A DNA stretch of 8,417 nt from CAYOKT01 sp964404605 (GCA_964404605.1 CAYOKT010000108.1:1-8417); one strand, 5' to 3'; positions 1 through 5,834 are shown, counted from the stretch's first letter. Notes: a model not told the origin generated them from the letters alone. Numbers and translations: made by a program.

Positions 1-19
1 CGCTTGCAGGAGTTCCTTG

Positions 20-49
20 TTGTCACGATGTATCGGCCCGTTATATATT
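20..49 (+). promoter_or_regulatory. Promoter of the padR-receptor cassette
   Basis: TTGTCA (20-25) and TATATT (44-49) are separated by 18 bases; each differs from the sigma-70 consensus hexamer at one position. The predicted transcript starts near 56 and reaches the ATG at 82 through a leader of about 26 bases. A second TATAAT lies at 57-62 but has no -35 partner at 16-19 bases. The spacing also fits the TTG-N20/21-TAnnTT pattern at the other promoters in this window. Confidence 0.55.
28..48. promoter_or_regulatory. Inverted repeat, candidate PadR operator
   Basis: ATGTAT (28-33) and ATATAT (43-48) form an imperfect dyad (five of six positions complementary) around 9 bases. It covers the promoter spacer and the -10 element, so a bound dimer would block RNA polymerase. 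Known PadR operators contain ATGT/ACAT half-sites, but the spacing here does not match the ATGT-N8-ACAT form. Autoregulation by the adjacent PadR protein is inferred from position. Confidence 0.35.
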
Positions 50-81
50 GGGGCGGTATAATGAGACCCGGCAGGTGGAGC

Positions 82-651
82 ATGAAGAACAGCAAAACCA
101 TCTTCGCCCTCCTCGGGTGGTTGAGCACCAAGCCCCATTCCGGCTACGAGCTGAAAAATCTCACCGAGCGATATGTCGGGGAGTTCTGGTACGGCAGTTT
201 CGGCCAGATCTATCCCCTCCTTCGACAGATGCTCGAGGAGGGGCTGGTGACCATGCGGGAGGAAAGGGATACCGGGCACCCGCCTCGCAAGGTCTACACG
301 ATCACCGGGGCGGGCCGGGCGGCGTTCGAGCGGTGGATGCAGGAGCCGCCGGAGGAGGACCTGTTCCGCAGCGAGCTGCTCCTGAAGCTGTTCTTCGGCC
401 ATCTCGCAAAGCCGGGCGCGCTGGTGGAGCAGGTTCGCGCTGCACTCGATTCCGCGAGGGCGAAACTTACCTATTACGAACGACTGCATGCGATGCTCTC
501 GGAACAGTACGCGGGAACTCCCGATCTTCCCTTCATGCTGATCACCCTCGACCGGGGGATGATCGTCAACCGTGGCTACGTGGAATGGGCCGAGCGGACC
601 CTGGAAACGCTCAAGGGGATTCACCCCCAAGAGGTGCGCGATGAGCCGTGA
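82..651 (+). CDS. PadR family transcriptional regulator (AphA-like, Vir_AS C-terminal domain)
   Basis: This 189-residue protein is a dimeric DNA-binding repressor of the PadR family. The first ~80 residues are the winged helix: an opening like LGWLSTKPHSGYELKNL, a recognition region with QIYPLLRQMLEEGLV, and a wing around GHPPRKVYTIT. The remainder is the helical PadR C-terminal (Vir_AS-like) dimerisation region, with RSELLLKLFFG at its start. Length fits the subfamily. The frame is open upstream to TTG at 4 and also holds ATG at 28 and 61. ATG 82 is chosen because family members begin just before this strand-helix segment, because AGGTGG (73-78) precedes it, and because the predicted transcript starts near 56. 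The gene overlaps the receptor gene by 11 bases, so it probably controls its own operon. The ligand is unknown. Confidence 0.93.
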   Translation: MKNSKTIFALLGWLSTKPHSGYELKNLTERYVGEFWYGSFGQIYPLLRQMLEEGLVTMREERDTGHPPRKVYTITGAGRAAFERWMQEPPEEDLFRSELLLKLFFGHLAKPGALVEQVRAALDSARAKLTYYERLHAMLSEQYAGTPDLPFMLITLDRGMIVNRGYVEWAERTLETLKGIHPQEVRDEP

Positions 652-3187
652 GTGTCACCGGTGGTCCGGTTCGGTCCCGGGGCGGGTGAGAACGGGTTTC
701 ATTCCTCACTCTCCGGCCTTCATGTTCGGCCTCCTGGTGCTCTCACTTCTCTCACTTCCCCAGGCGGGATTTTCCGCACCCGGAAGGGCCGTTGGATCCA
801 TCCGGGGTGTGGTTCTTGACCGGGCCACGCGCCGGCCGATCGCCGCGGCGAATGTCGTCGTCGTCGGGTCGAAACGGGGCGCGGCGACGGACATCGACGG
901 CGCCTTCATGGTTCCCGGCCTACCACCGGGCACCTACCATGTCACCGCGAGCGCGTTGGGGTACGAGACGCAGACCATCAGCGAACTGGCGGTGATGCCC
1001 GGTCGCGCGAGGGAGGTCGAGTTCCTGCTTCGACCGATGGTGATCCAGGCCGAGGAGGTGATCGCGCGGGCACCCCTGTTCGCAACCGTCTCCCCCGATC
1101 TGCCGACCTCCTCGCGCTCCCTCAGTTACGAAGAGGTGCGCCGCGCACCGGGAGGGATCGAGGATGTCCAGCGGACGGTTCAGGCCCTGCCCGGCGTGGT
1201 CAACCGGGACGATTCGAACAACGAGATCGTTGTCCGGGGCGGCAGCCCCCTGGAAAACCTGACCGTGATCGACGGCATCGAGGTGGACAACACGAACCAT
1301 TTCACCTTCGGCGGGGAGAGCGAGGGAAACGGCGGTTCGATCAACGCCCTGAACACGGAGTTCCTGCGCGATGTGACCTTCGCCTCGGGCGGGTTTTCGG
1401 CGCGGTATGGAGATCGGATGTCCAGTGTGCTCAACCTGAACCTGCGCGAGGGACGCCGGGACCGTTTCGGCGGAGCGGCCGATTTCGGCATGGCGGGAAT
1501 GGGGGGATACCTCGAGGGGCCGATGCCCGGCAGGCAGGGAAGCTACCTGGCATCTGTTCGCAAGAGCTACCTCGATCTGCTCCCGAAAAGTGCGGTGGGT
1601 CTGACCGCCATCCCGCACTATTGGAACACCCAGGGTAAACTCACCTGGGACCTCAACGCGACACAGCTCTTGACACTGAACGGCCTCTACTCGGAAGACT
1701 CTCATAGCATCAAGCCTGAAGACGAGAAGGAAGGTTTCAGCACGGGGCTGGACGCGCTCGAATTCAATACCACCAGGTATTTCTACGGGGCAAGACTCCG
1801 CAGCCTTTGGGGAAAGGGATACACCGACCTGGTGGCGGCTCGCGTCCTCGGCCGCGTTCACTGGAACATCTACGAAACGGTCGAGGAGAACGGCCGCCGT
1901 GTCGAGCGTCTCACCGTGGAAAACGACCGCACGGAAATCACCGACCAGGTCCATCTCTTTTGGACGGGACAAGCCGCCGGGAGTGACGAATGGTCGGCTG
2001 GGGTGAGCCTGAAGCCGATTACTTACGAACATCGTCTGTTCGTGGATGGCGACTCGATCGCCTTTGACGACGGTTATCTCGACCGTGATGAATTCGGTCA
2101 GCCGCTGTACGATGGACAGCCGGACACCTTCCGGTTCGAGGATAGGCGGGAAGAAGTGAGCAGGAAGGGGCTGAAGTACGCCGGTTTCATCCAGTACACC
2201 TGGCGGCCGTCGCGCTGCCTGTCGGTCACCGCGGGGCTCCGGTATGACGGGTTCGATACTTCGGGCCGGGATGCCATCGGACCGCGCTTCTCCCTGCAGT
2301 GGGAGTTCCGGCCGAACTGGACAATAAAGCTCGCCACCGGCACCTACTACCAGTCGCAGAATTACTCGGTCTACATGGATGAGACAGCGGGCAGCGCGAA
2401 CCGGCATCTTCCCTACAGCCGGGCGAACCAGGTTGTCGCCGGACTCAGCTTCCTGCCGCGCCTCTCCACGATGCTGAGCCTGGAGGGCTACTTCAAGAAG
2501 TACGACCATCTCCTGGTTCGGGAGGAGGATATCGTACGCGAAACCACCGGTGATCGCACGTTTGACAGCGACGTCTTTCTGGCGGAGGGGAAGAAAGAGG
2601 CGTGGGGGATCGAGTTTTTCGCTCAGCAGAAGATGATGACGAACTGGTACGGGACCTTCAGCTACTCCTTCGGCGAAGCGAGAGCGAGCGACCCGGCGTT
2701 CGGGACCTACCCCGCGACGTACGATTTGAGGCATGTGATTACCACTACTCTGGGCTATAAGACAAGCTTCATCACCAATTCCACCTACCGGAATCTCATC
2801 CGGAAACCCTGGTTCTTCTGGGTGTATGCCCTGCCGATCAATGGGGATGCAGTGACCCTTTCGACCCGGTACCGTTACATCACCGGCAGGCCGTACACGC
2901 GAAAGGTCTGGTACGCGGAAGGGTGGGATTCACCGGAACCCATCTTCGAGGGACACTGGGAGGAGCAGGGCCATAACAACGGGCGGTACCCGGATTACAG
3001 ACGGTGGGATCTTCGGATCGATGACAAGCATTATTTCGGAGAGAGCGCCCTTGTCTACTATGTCGAGGCGCAGAACCTCCTCGACCATGGAAACATCGCT
3101 CAGTACTTCTACGGAGATGATGGGGAGAGAAAGACCATCTTCCAGTTCCGCCGGCTCTTCATCGTCGGGATTCGCTACGAGTTCTGA
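641..3187 (+). CDS. TonB-dependent outer-membrane receptor with carboxypeptidase-regulatory-like domain
   Basis: This 848-residue outer-membrane receptor probably imports a scarce substrate using TonB/ExbBD energy; the substrate cannot be read from the sequence. In order: a signal peptide with an unusually long n-region (about 27 residues) before the core FGLLVLSLLSLP; a carboxypeptidase-regulatory-like domain at about 52-134, opening GSIRGVVLD and including GTYHVTASALGYE; a TonB-box-like EEVIARA at 138-144; a plug domain at about 145-290 with VRGGSP (198-203) and IDGIEV; then a beta-barrel ending in IRYEF, the terminal Phe expected by the BAM machinery. ATG 641 is chosen because AAGAGGTG (629-636) sits correctly upstream. 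ATG 722, directly before the hydrophobic core, lacks a ribosome site and is the alternative. Translation is probably coupled to padR through the 11-base overlap. No plug-associated lipoprotein (SusD) or transporter gene follows. Confidence 0.94.
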   Translation: MSRECHRWSGSVPGRVRTGFIPHSPAFMFGLLVLSLLSLPQAGFSAPGRAVGSIRGVVLDRATRRPIAAANVVVVGSKRGAATDIDGAFMVPGLPPGTYHVTASALGYETQTISELAVMPGRAREVEFLLRPMVIQAEEVIARAPLFATVSPDLPTSSRSLSYEEVRRAPGGIEDVQRTVQALPGVVNRDDSNNEIVVRGGSPLENLTVIDGIEVDNTNHFTFGGESEGNGGSINALNTEFLRDVTFASGGFSARYGDRMSSVLNLNLREGRRDRFGGAADFGMAGMGGYLEGPMPGRQGSYLASVRKSYLDLLPKSAVGLTAIPHYWNTQGKLTWDLNATQLLTLNGLYSEDSHSIKPEDEKEGFSTGLDALEFNTTRYFYGARLRSLWGKGYTDLVAARVLGRVHWNIYETVEENGRRVERLTVENDRTEITDQVHLFWTGQAAGSDEWSAGVSLKPITYEHRLFVDGDSIAFDDGYLDRDEFGQPLYDGQPDTFRFEDRREEVSRKGLKYAGFIQYTWRPSRCLSVTAGLRYDGFDTSGRDAIGPRFSLQWEFRPNWTIKLATGTYYQSQNYSVYMDETAGSANRHLPYSRANQVVAGLSFLPRLSTMLSLEGYFKKYDHLLVREEDIVRETTGDRTFDSDVFLAEGKKEAWGIEFFAQQKMMTNWYGTFSYSFGEARASDPAFGTYPATYDLRHVITTTLGYKTSFITNSTYRNLIRKPWFFWVYALPINGDAVTLSTRYRYITGRPYTRKVWYAEGWDSPEPIFEGHWEEQGHNNGRYPDYRRWDLRIDDKHYFGESALVYYVEAQNLLDHGNIAQYFYGDDGERKTIFQFRRLFIVGIRYEF

Positions 3188-3282
3188 CACGAGGAATCCG
3201 GGGCGCTGAACAGGCGGTTGCCCGGGCCACCCGCCGGGGGGGAGGTGGAAGGGGGAAGCGTGCCGAAGGGTTCCGTCTCCCG

Positions 3283-3311
3283 TTGCCGCGGACCGGCGCG
3301 GGATTTATCTT
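3283..3311 (+). promoter_or_regulatory. Promoter of the zinc-ribbon gene
   Basis: TTGCCG (3283-3288), a 17-base spacer and TATCTT (3306-3311) match the arrangement at the other gene starts here. The transcript would begin near 3318, giving a leader of about 26 bases before TTG 3344. A weaker alternative -10, TAAAAT, lies at 3329-3334. Confidence 0.45.
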
Positions 3312-3319
3312 ACCGCGTC
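3286..3319. repeat. Mutually exclusive inverted repeats over the zinc-ribbon promoter
   Basis: CGCGG at 3297-3301 can pair with CCGCG at 3286-3290 (6-base loop) or with CCGCG at 3313-3317 (11-base loop). The second pairing extends to seven pairs with one G-T (3295-3301 with 3313-3319). As DNA the second dyad covers the -10 box and start point, like an operator. As RNA the two hairpins could compete in a read-through transcript from the receptor gene. In GC-rich DNA short repeats of this kind also arise by chance. Confidence 0.3.
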
Positions 3320-3343
3320 CCGCAGACATAAAATGGGATTCGC

Positions 3344-3589
3344 TTGGAAATCCACCTTTCCCTCAAGGAACGCCGGCAGGCGCGCTGTCCGTACTGCCGC
3401 TCCCACCGCATACGCCGCCGCCGCCGCTTGGGGCCCATCATGAAGCACGTGATGCCCCTGTTCAAGGGCTATCCCTACCACTGCGGCCGGTGCGGGAGGA
3501 ACTTCATCCTCTTCATCGGTCCCACCCCGCCGAAGAGTTCCTCCTCTTCGAAGTCGAAAGGGGAGAGTCAGGCGGACGAACAAGGTTGA
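3344..3589 (+). CDS. Small zinc-ribbon protein, four-cysteine, function unknown
   Basis: This 81-residue protein has two CxxC knuckles, CPYC (C15, C18) and CGRC (C47, C50), spaced C-x2-C-x28-C-x2-C as in a zinc ribbon. Between them lies a very basic stretch with five consecutive arginines (24-28) and then a more hydrophobic segment. The tail is rich in Ser and Lys. Codon third positions are strongly G/C, as expected for a real gene. No ATG or GTG lies in frame before the first knuckle, so TTG 3344 is the likely start; only a weak GGGA (3335-3338) precedes it. Zinc binding is inferred from the knuckles. Nucleic-acid binding is plausible from the charge but unproven. It stands alone under its own candidate promoter and ends 12 bases before the convergent desulfurase-like gene. 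Confidence 0.68.
   Translation: MEIHLSLKERRQARCPYCRSHRIRRRRRLGPIMKHVMPLFKGYPYHCGRCGRNFILFIGPTPPKSSSSSKSKGESQADEQG
3531..3550. repeat. Perfect 7-base-pair hairpin near the convergent gene ends
   Basis: CGAAGAG (3531-3537) and CTCTTCG (3544-3550) form a perfect 7-bp stem around a 6-base loop. It lies in the Lys/Ser tail of the zinc-ribbon gene and about 50 bases beyond the stop of the minus-strand gene. No T run follows on either strand, so intrinsic termination is not supported; it could protect a 3' end or aid Rho-dependent ending. Confidence 0.35.
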
Positions 3590-3601
3590 CCCGCCGCCGG
3601 T

Positions 3602-5041
3602 TCAGGCTCCCGGCGCACTGTTGAGCGAAGCGAGCGTCTTGTCCAGGGGAAGTCCGACCGGCGCGGGAATTCCCTCGGGGATGAACTCCCCCTGCTTCCC
3701 GTCCTGCTTGTAACGCAGTTTCGTCCTGCCCCGCGCGACGGCACCCAGGTGCTCGAGGGCGCGATCCACCTCCTCCTCGGTGTTGTAGAGGCCGAAGGAG
3801 ATGCGCACCGCGCCGGGGACATCCCGCCTGTCGCCGCGGCGCAGTCGCTCGCGGTAGGTTTCGGCCTCCTCCGGATTCGTGCCGAGCATCTGGAGGACGA
3901 ACGGGTGCGCGCAGAAGCAGCCGTTCCGCACCCCGATGCCGCCCTCGTGCGCGAGGGTCGCCGCCACGAGGGCGTGGGGGACGCCGCGCAGGTTGAAGGA
4001 GACCACTCCGAGGCGGCGCGGGAGGTCGGCCTCTTCGCTCAGGCCGTAGATCGTCACGCCGTCGATGCGCTTCAGCCCGGCGAGGAGACGGCGGGCAAGA
4101 CTTCTCTCCCTCTCCTCGAGACGGTCGAAGCCGATGGACTTCAGTTCACGCATCGCCGCGGCCAGGGTCACCGCGCCGAGGACGTTGGGCGAGCCCGCCT
4201 CCTCGCTCTCCGGCGGCATCGCCCAGTCCACGCCGTTGGGTTCGACGACGAGCACCGCGCCGCCGCCGCGCACGGCGGGAGAGGTGGAGCGGAAGAAGTT
4301 CTTCGGACCGATGAGCGCCCCGCCGCCGAAGGGAGCGTACATCTTGTGGCCGCTGAGGAAGAGGAAGTCGATCCGGGCCTCCTCGTCGCCCTCCGGCGTC
4401 ATCGTGATCGGGAGGTGGGGGGCGAGCTGGGCGGCGTCGATGGCGATCGGCACCCCGTGCCGGTGCGCGACACGGGCCAGGTCATGGATCGGCTGCAGGG
4501 TGCCGACGACGTTCGAGGCGCCGGTCAGGCTGACCAGCCGCGCCCGGCCGCCCTCCCGGCGCAGGACGGCGTCGAGGTCATCGGGGTCGATCTCGCCCCG
4601 GTCGCTCACCGGAAGGCGGGCGATGTGTCCGCGCTCGCGCCAGGGGAGATCGTTGGCGTGGTGCTCCACGTTGCTGATGACGATGCAGCGGTCGTTGTCG
4701 CGGGGGAACTTGCGGGCGAGGCGGTTGATCGCATCCGTCGTGTTCGTCGTCAGGATCACACAGTGGTAGTCCGGGTCCGCGCCGACGTATTCGAGGACGA
4801 CTTCCCGGCTCTCCTCGTACCATTCGGAGGCCAGTTGGGACTTGTAGCCCGCGCCGCGGTGGATGCTGGCGTACCACTCGAGGAGGCGGTCACCGGCTCG
4901 CTTGGCGGCCTTGAGCGCGGGCGTGGAGGCCGCGTTGTCCAGGTTGGCGTAGACGACCTCTCCCCCGGTGGCCAGCGGCACCGTGAGATCCACCCCGACG
5001 ATCCGTTCCCGCAGCCCCTGCACCCCGTGCTGATCCGCCAT
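3602..5041 (-). CDS. SufS/CsdA-like class V aminotransferase, probable cysteine desulfurase
   Basis: This 479-residue cytosolic PLP enzyme most likely converts cysteine to alanine and passes the sulfur on as a persulfide. It shows the family signature: NLDNAAST near the N-terminus, VEHHAN (H127/H128, PLP-stacking His), an IDAAQ Asp for the pyridine nitrogen, LSGHK with Schiff-base K233, and VRNGCFCAHP with C377 at the catalytic Cys position of SufS (RTGxHCA). A second Cys, C375, lies two residues before. It is about 70 residues longer than SufS/CsdA (~405), through an N-terminal lead, a charged insert after the Cys loop and a ~40-residue C-terminal tail. ATG 5041 is chosen because GGGAGG (5053-5048 on the minus strand) stands six bases upstream and the predicted transcript begins near 5085, excluding the upstream in-frame ATG at 5125. 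No sufE, sufBCD or iscU is nearby, so the acceptor is unknown; selenocysteine lyase or another class V reaction is possible. Confidence 0.88.
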   Translation of the reverse strand: MADQHGVQGLRERIVGVDLTVPLATGGEVVYANLDNAASTPALKAAKRAGDRLLEWYASIHRGAGYKSQLASEWYEESREVVLEYVGADPDYHCVILTTNTTDAINRLARKFPRDNDRCIVISNVEHHANDLPWRERGHIARLPVSDRGEIDPDDLDAVLRREGGRARLVSLTGASNVVGTLQPIHDLARVAHRHGVPIAIDAAQLAPHLPITMTPEGDEEARIDFLFLSGHKMYAPFGGGALIGPKNFFRSTSPAVRGGGAVLVVEPNGVDWAMPPESEEAGSPNVLGAVTLAAAMRELKSIGFDRLEERERSLARRLLAGLKRIDGVTIYGLSEEADLPRRLGVVSFNLRGVPHALVAATLAHEGGIGVRNGCFCAHPFVLQMLGTNPEEAETYRERLRRGDRRDVPGAVRISFGLYNTEEEVDRALEHLGAVARGRTKLRYKQDGKQGEFIPEGIPAPVGLPLDKTLASLNSAPGA

Positions 5042-5071
5042 GATCCGCCTCCCGTCCCGCTGTTTCGACGC

Positions 5072-5089
5072 CCACGCTTCGGTGCGTGG
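5072..5089. promoter_or_regulatory. Inverted repeat at the desulfurase start point, candidate operator
   Basis: CCACGC (5072-5077) and GCGTGG (5084-5089) are a perfect 6-bp dyad around TTCGGT. The dyad begins just past the minus-strand -10 box and spans the predicted start near 5085. That position suits a repressor site better than an RNA hairpin. The regulator is not identifiable here. Confidence 0.4.
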
Positions 5090-5091
5090 AG

Positions 5092-5120
5092 AAGGTAGCA
5101 ACCGGCCGCACGATGTGCAA
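5092..5120 (-). promoter_or_regulatory. Promoter of the desulfurase-like gene
   Basis: On the minus strand TTGCAC (5120-5115) is followed after 17 bases by TACCTT (5097-5092). Each matches only three positions of the classical sigma-70 hexamers, but the pair agrees closely with the radA promoter. Transcription would start near 5085, about 44 bases before the ATG. Confidence 0.45.
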
Positions 5121-5133
5121 TCCACCCCTCCTC

Positions 5134-5162
5134 TTGCCGGAAAGCGCCGGCCGGCGTAGTTT
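5134..5162 (+). promoter_or_regulatory. Promoter of the macro-domain gene
   Basis: TTGCCG (5134-5139) and TAGTTT (5157-5162) are 17 bases apart, placing the start near 5169 and giving a leader of about 47 bases. The spacer contains a 12-bp palindrome. Confidence 0.45.
5145..5156. repeat. 12-bp perfect palindrome in the macro-domain promoter spacer
   Basis: CGCCGGCCGGCG reads the same on both strands and fills the spacer right up to the -10 box. A protein bound here would affect transcription. The related word CCGGCCGG recurs at 5175-5182 and similar words occur elsewhere in this GC-rich DNA, so chance is a real alternative. Confidence 0.3.
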
Positions 5163-5216
5163 TCCCGGCGGGCCCCGGCCGGTTGCCGGAGGGTTCACTC
5201 CACGGAGGAACCGGGC

Positions 5217-5768
5217 ATGAACGAAGTGATCCGCAGCGCGGAGCTGCCGGGCGGTGTCATCGTCCGGCTGGTCCTCGGCGACATCACCGCCGAGGAGGTG
5301 GATGCGATTGTCAACGCCGCCAACACCCATCTTCGTCACGGCGGTGGGGTCGCGGGGGCGATCGTCCGCCGGGGCGGCGATGTGATCCAGCAGGAGTCGG
5401 ACGCCCTCGCTCCCGTGCCCGTGGGAGGGGCGGTCGCCACCGGGGCGGGCAGCCTGCCGGCGTCCCATGTCATCCACGCCGTCGGTCCCCGCTGGGGGGA
5501 GGGAAACGAGGAGAAAAAACTGGCCTCCGCGGTCGGTAATTCGCTGCGCCTCGCCGGGCGCATGGGGCTCTCCTCGATCAGCCTGCCCGCGATCTCCACC
5601 GGCATCTTCGGTTTCCCGCTGGACCGGGCCGCCGTTCTCCTCCTCGCCGAGATCCGCCGGGTCATCTCCGGGGGCGAGGCGCCCTCCCTGCGCGAGGTCC
5701 GGCTCTGCCTCTTCGACAGGAAGACCCTGTCCGCTTTCGAGGCGGCCTGGGGCGAGGTCGAAGTGTAA
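5217..5768 (+). CDS. Macro-domain protein, AF1521-like ADP-ribose binding or hydrolase
   Basis: This 183-residue single-domain protein should bind ADP-ribose and may remove ADP-ribose from proteins or nucleic acids, or deacetylate O-acetyl-ADP-ribose. The whole length is the macro fold. GDIT (D22) contacts the adenine, VNAAN (N33, N36) the distal ribose, HGGGVAGAI (41-49) forms loop 1, VIHAVGP the central strand, and STGIFGFP (127-134) the phosphate-binding loop 2. The HGGGVA form resembles archaeal AF1521 more than the MacroD/YmdB form. ATG 5217 has GGAGGA at 5204-5209 at good spacing. A candidate promoter lies in the divergent region, and radA begins 72 bases after its stop, suggesting read-through into a repair and RNA-modification operon. 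No ADP-ribosyltransferase or PARG partner is visible, so its substrate is open. Confidence 0.92.
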   Translation: MNEVIRSAELPGGVIVRLVLGDITAEEVDAIVNAANTHLRHGGGVAGAIVRRGGDVIQQESDALAPVPVGGAVATGAGSLPASHVIHAVGPRWGEGNEEKKLASAVGNSLRLAGRMGLSSISLPAISTGIFGFPLDRAAVLLLAEIRRVISGGEAPSLREVRLCLFDRKTLSAFEAAWGEVEV

Positions 5769-5805
5769 GTGGCCCGGCGGGCCGCCGCGAAGGGGACCGC
5801 CGCCG

Positions 5806-5834
5806 TTGCGGCCTGCCTGTCCGCCGAGTACCTT
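5806..5834 (+). promoter_or_regulatory. radA promoter, candidate leaderless
   Basis: TTGCGG (5806-5811), 17 bases, TACCTT (5829-5834), continuing as TACCTTTG. Only six bases separate the -10 box from ATG 5841, so the predicted start point falls on or next to the start codon. The lack of a ribosome-binding site before radA agrees with a leaderless mRNA. Confidence 0.45.

Larger units (their letters stand above)
3188..3343. other. Gap between receptor and zinc-ribbon genes
   Basis: No gene is supported in these 156 bases. GGCGG (3213-3217) and CCGCC (3231-3235) form an imperfect GC-rich hairpin 25 bases after the receptor stop. It has no T run, so it is at best a weak or Rho-assisted end. The distal half holds a promoter and inverted repeats, described separately. 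Confidence 0.6.
5042..5216. other. Divergent control region between the desulfurase-like and macro-domain genes
   Basis: No gene is supported in these 175 bases. They hold two back-to-back candidate promoters whose -35 elements are 14 bases apart, an inverted repeat at the minus-strand start point and a palindrome inside the plus-strand promoter. Both flanking genes could be co-regulated from here. Confidence 0.6.

Noticed and set aside
61..81. ATG 61 (or TTG 4, ATG 28) as the padR start
   Set aside because: ATG 61 lies only about five bases into the predicted transcript and has no ribosome site; TTG 4 and ATG 28 precede the predicted start point near 56.
920..2734. Open frame of 604 codons on the minus strand under the receptor gene
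   Set aside because: Antisense to a well-supported receptor with continuous domain structure; no motif or credible start.
3213..3235. Rho-independent terminator after the receptor gene
   Set aside because: The stem is interrupted by mismatches and no T run follows.
3283..3624. Alternative plus-strand frame of 113 codons over the zinc-ribbon gene
   Set aside because: Proline-rich, no motif, overlaps the convergent gene's end; the CxxC/CxxC frame has the better codon pattern.
3749..5098. Plus-strand frames of 449 and 234 codons over the desulfurase-like gene
   Set aside because: Antisense shadows of a gene with intact PLP-enzyme motifs; products lack recognisable domains.
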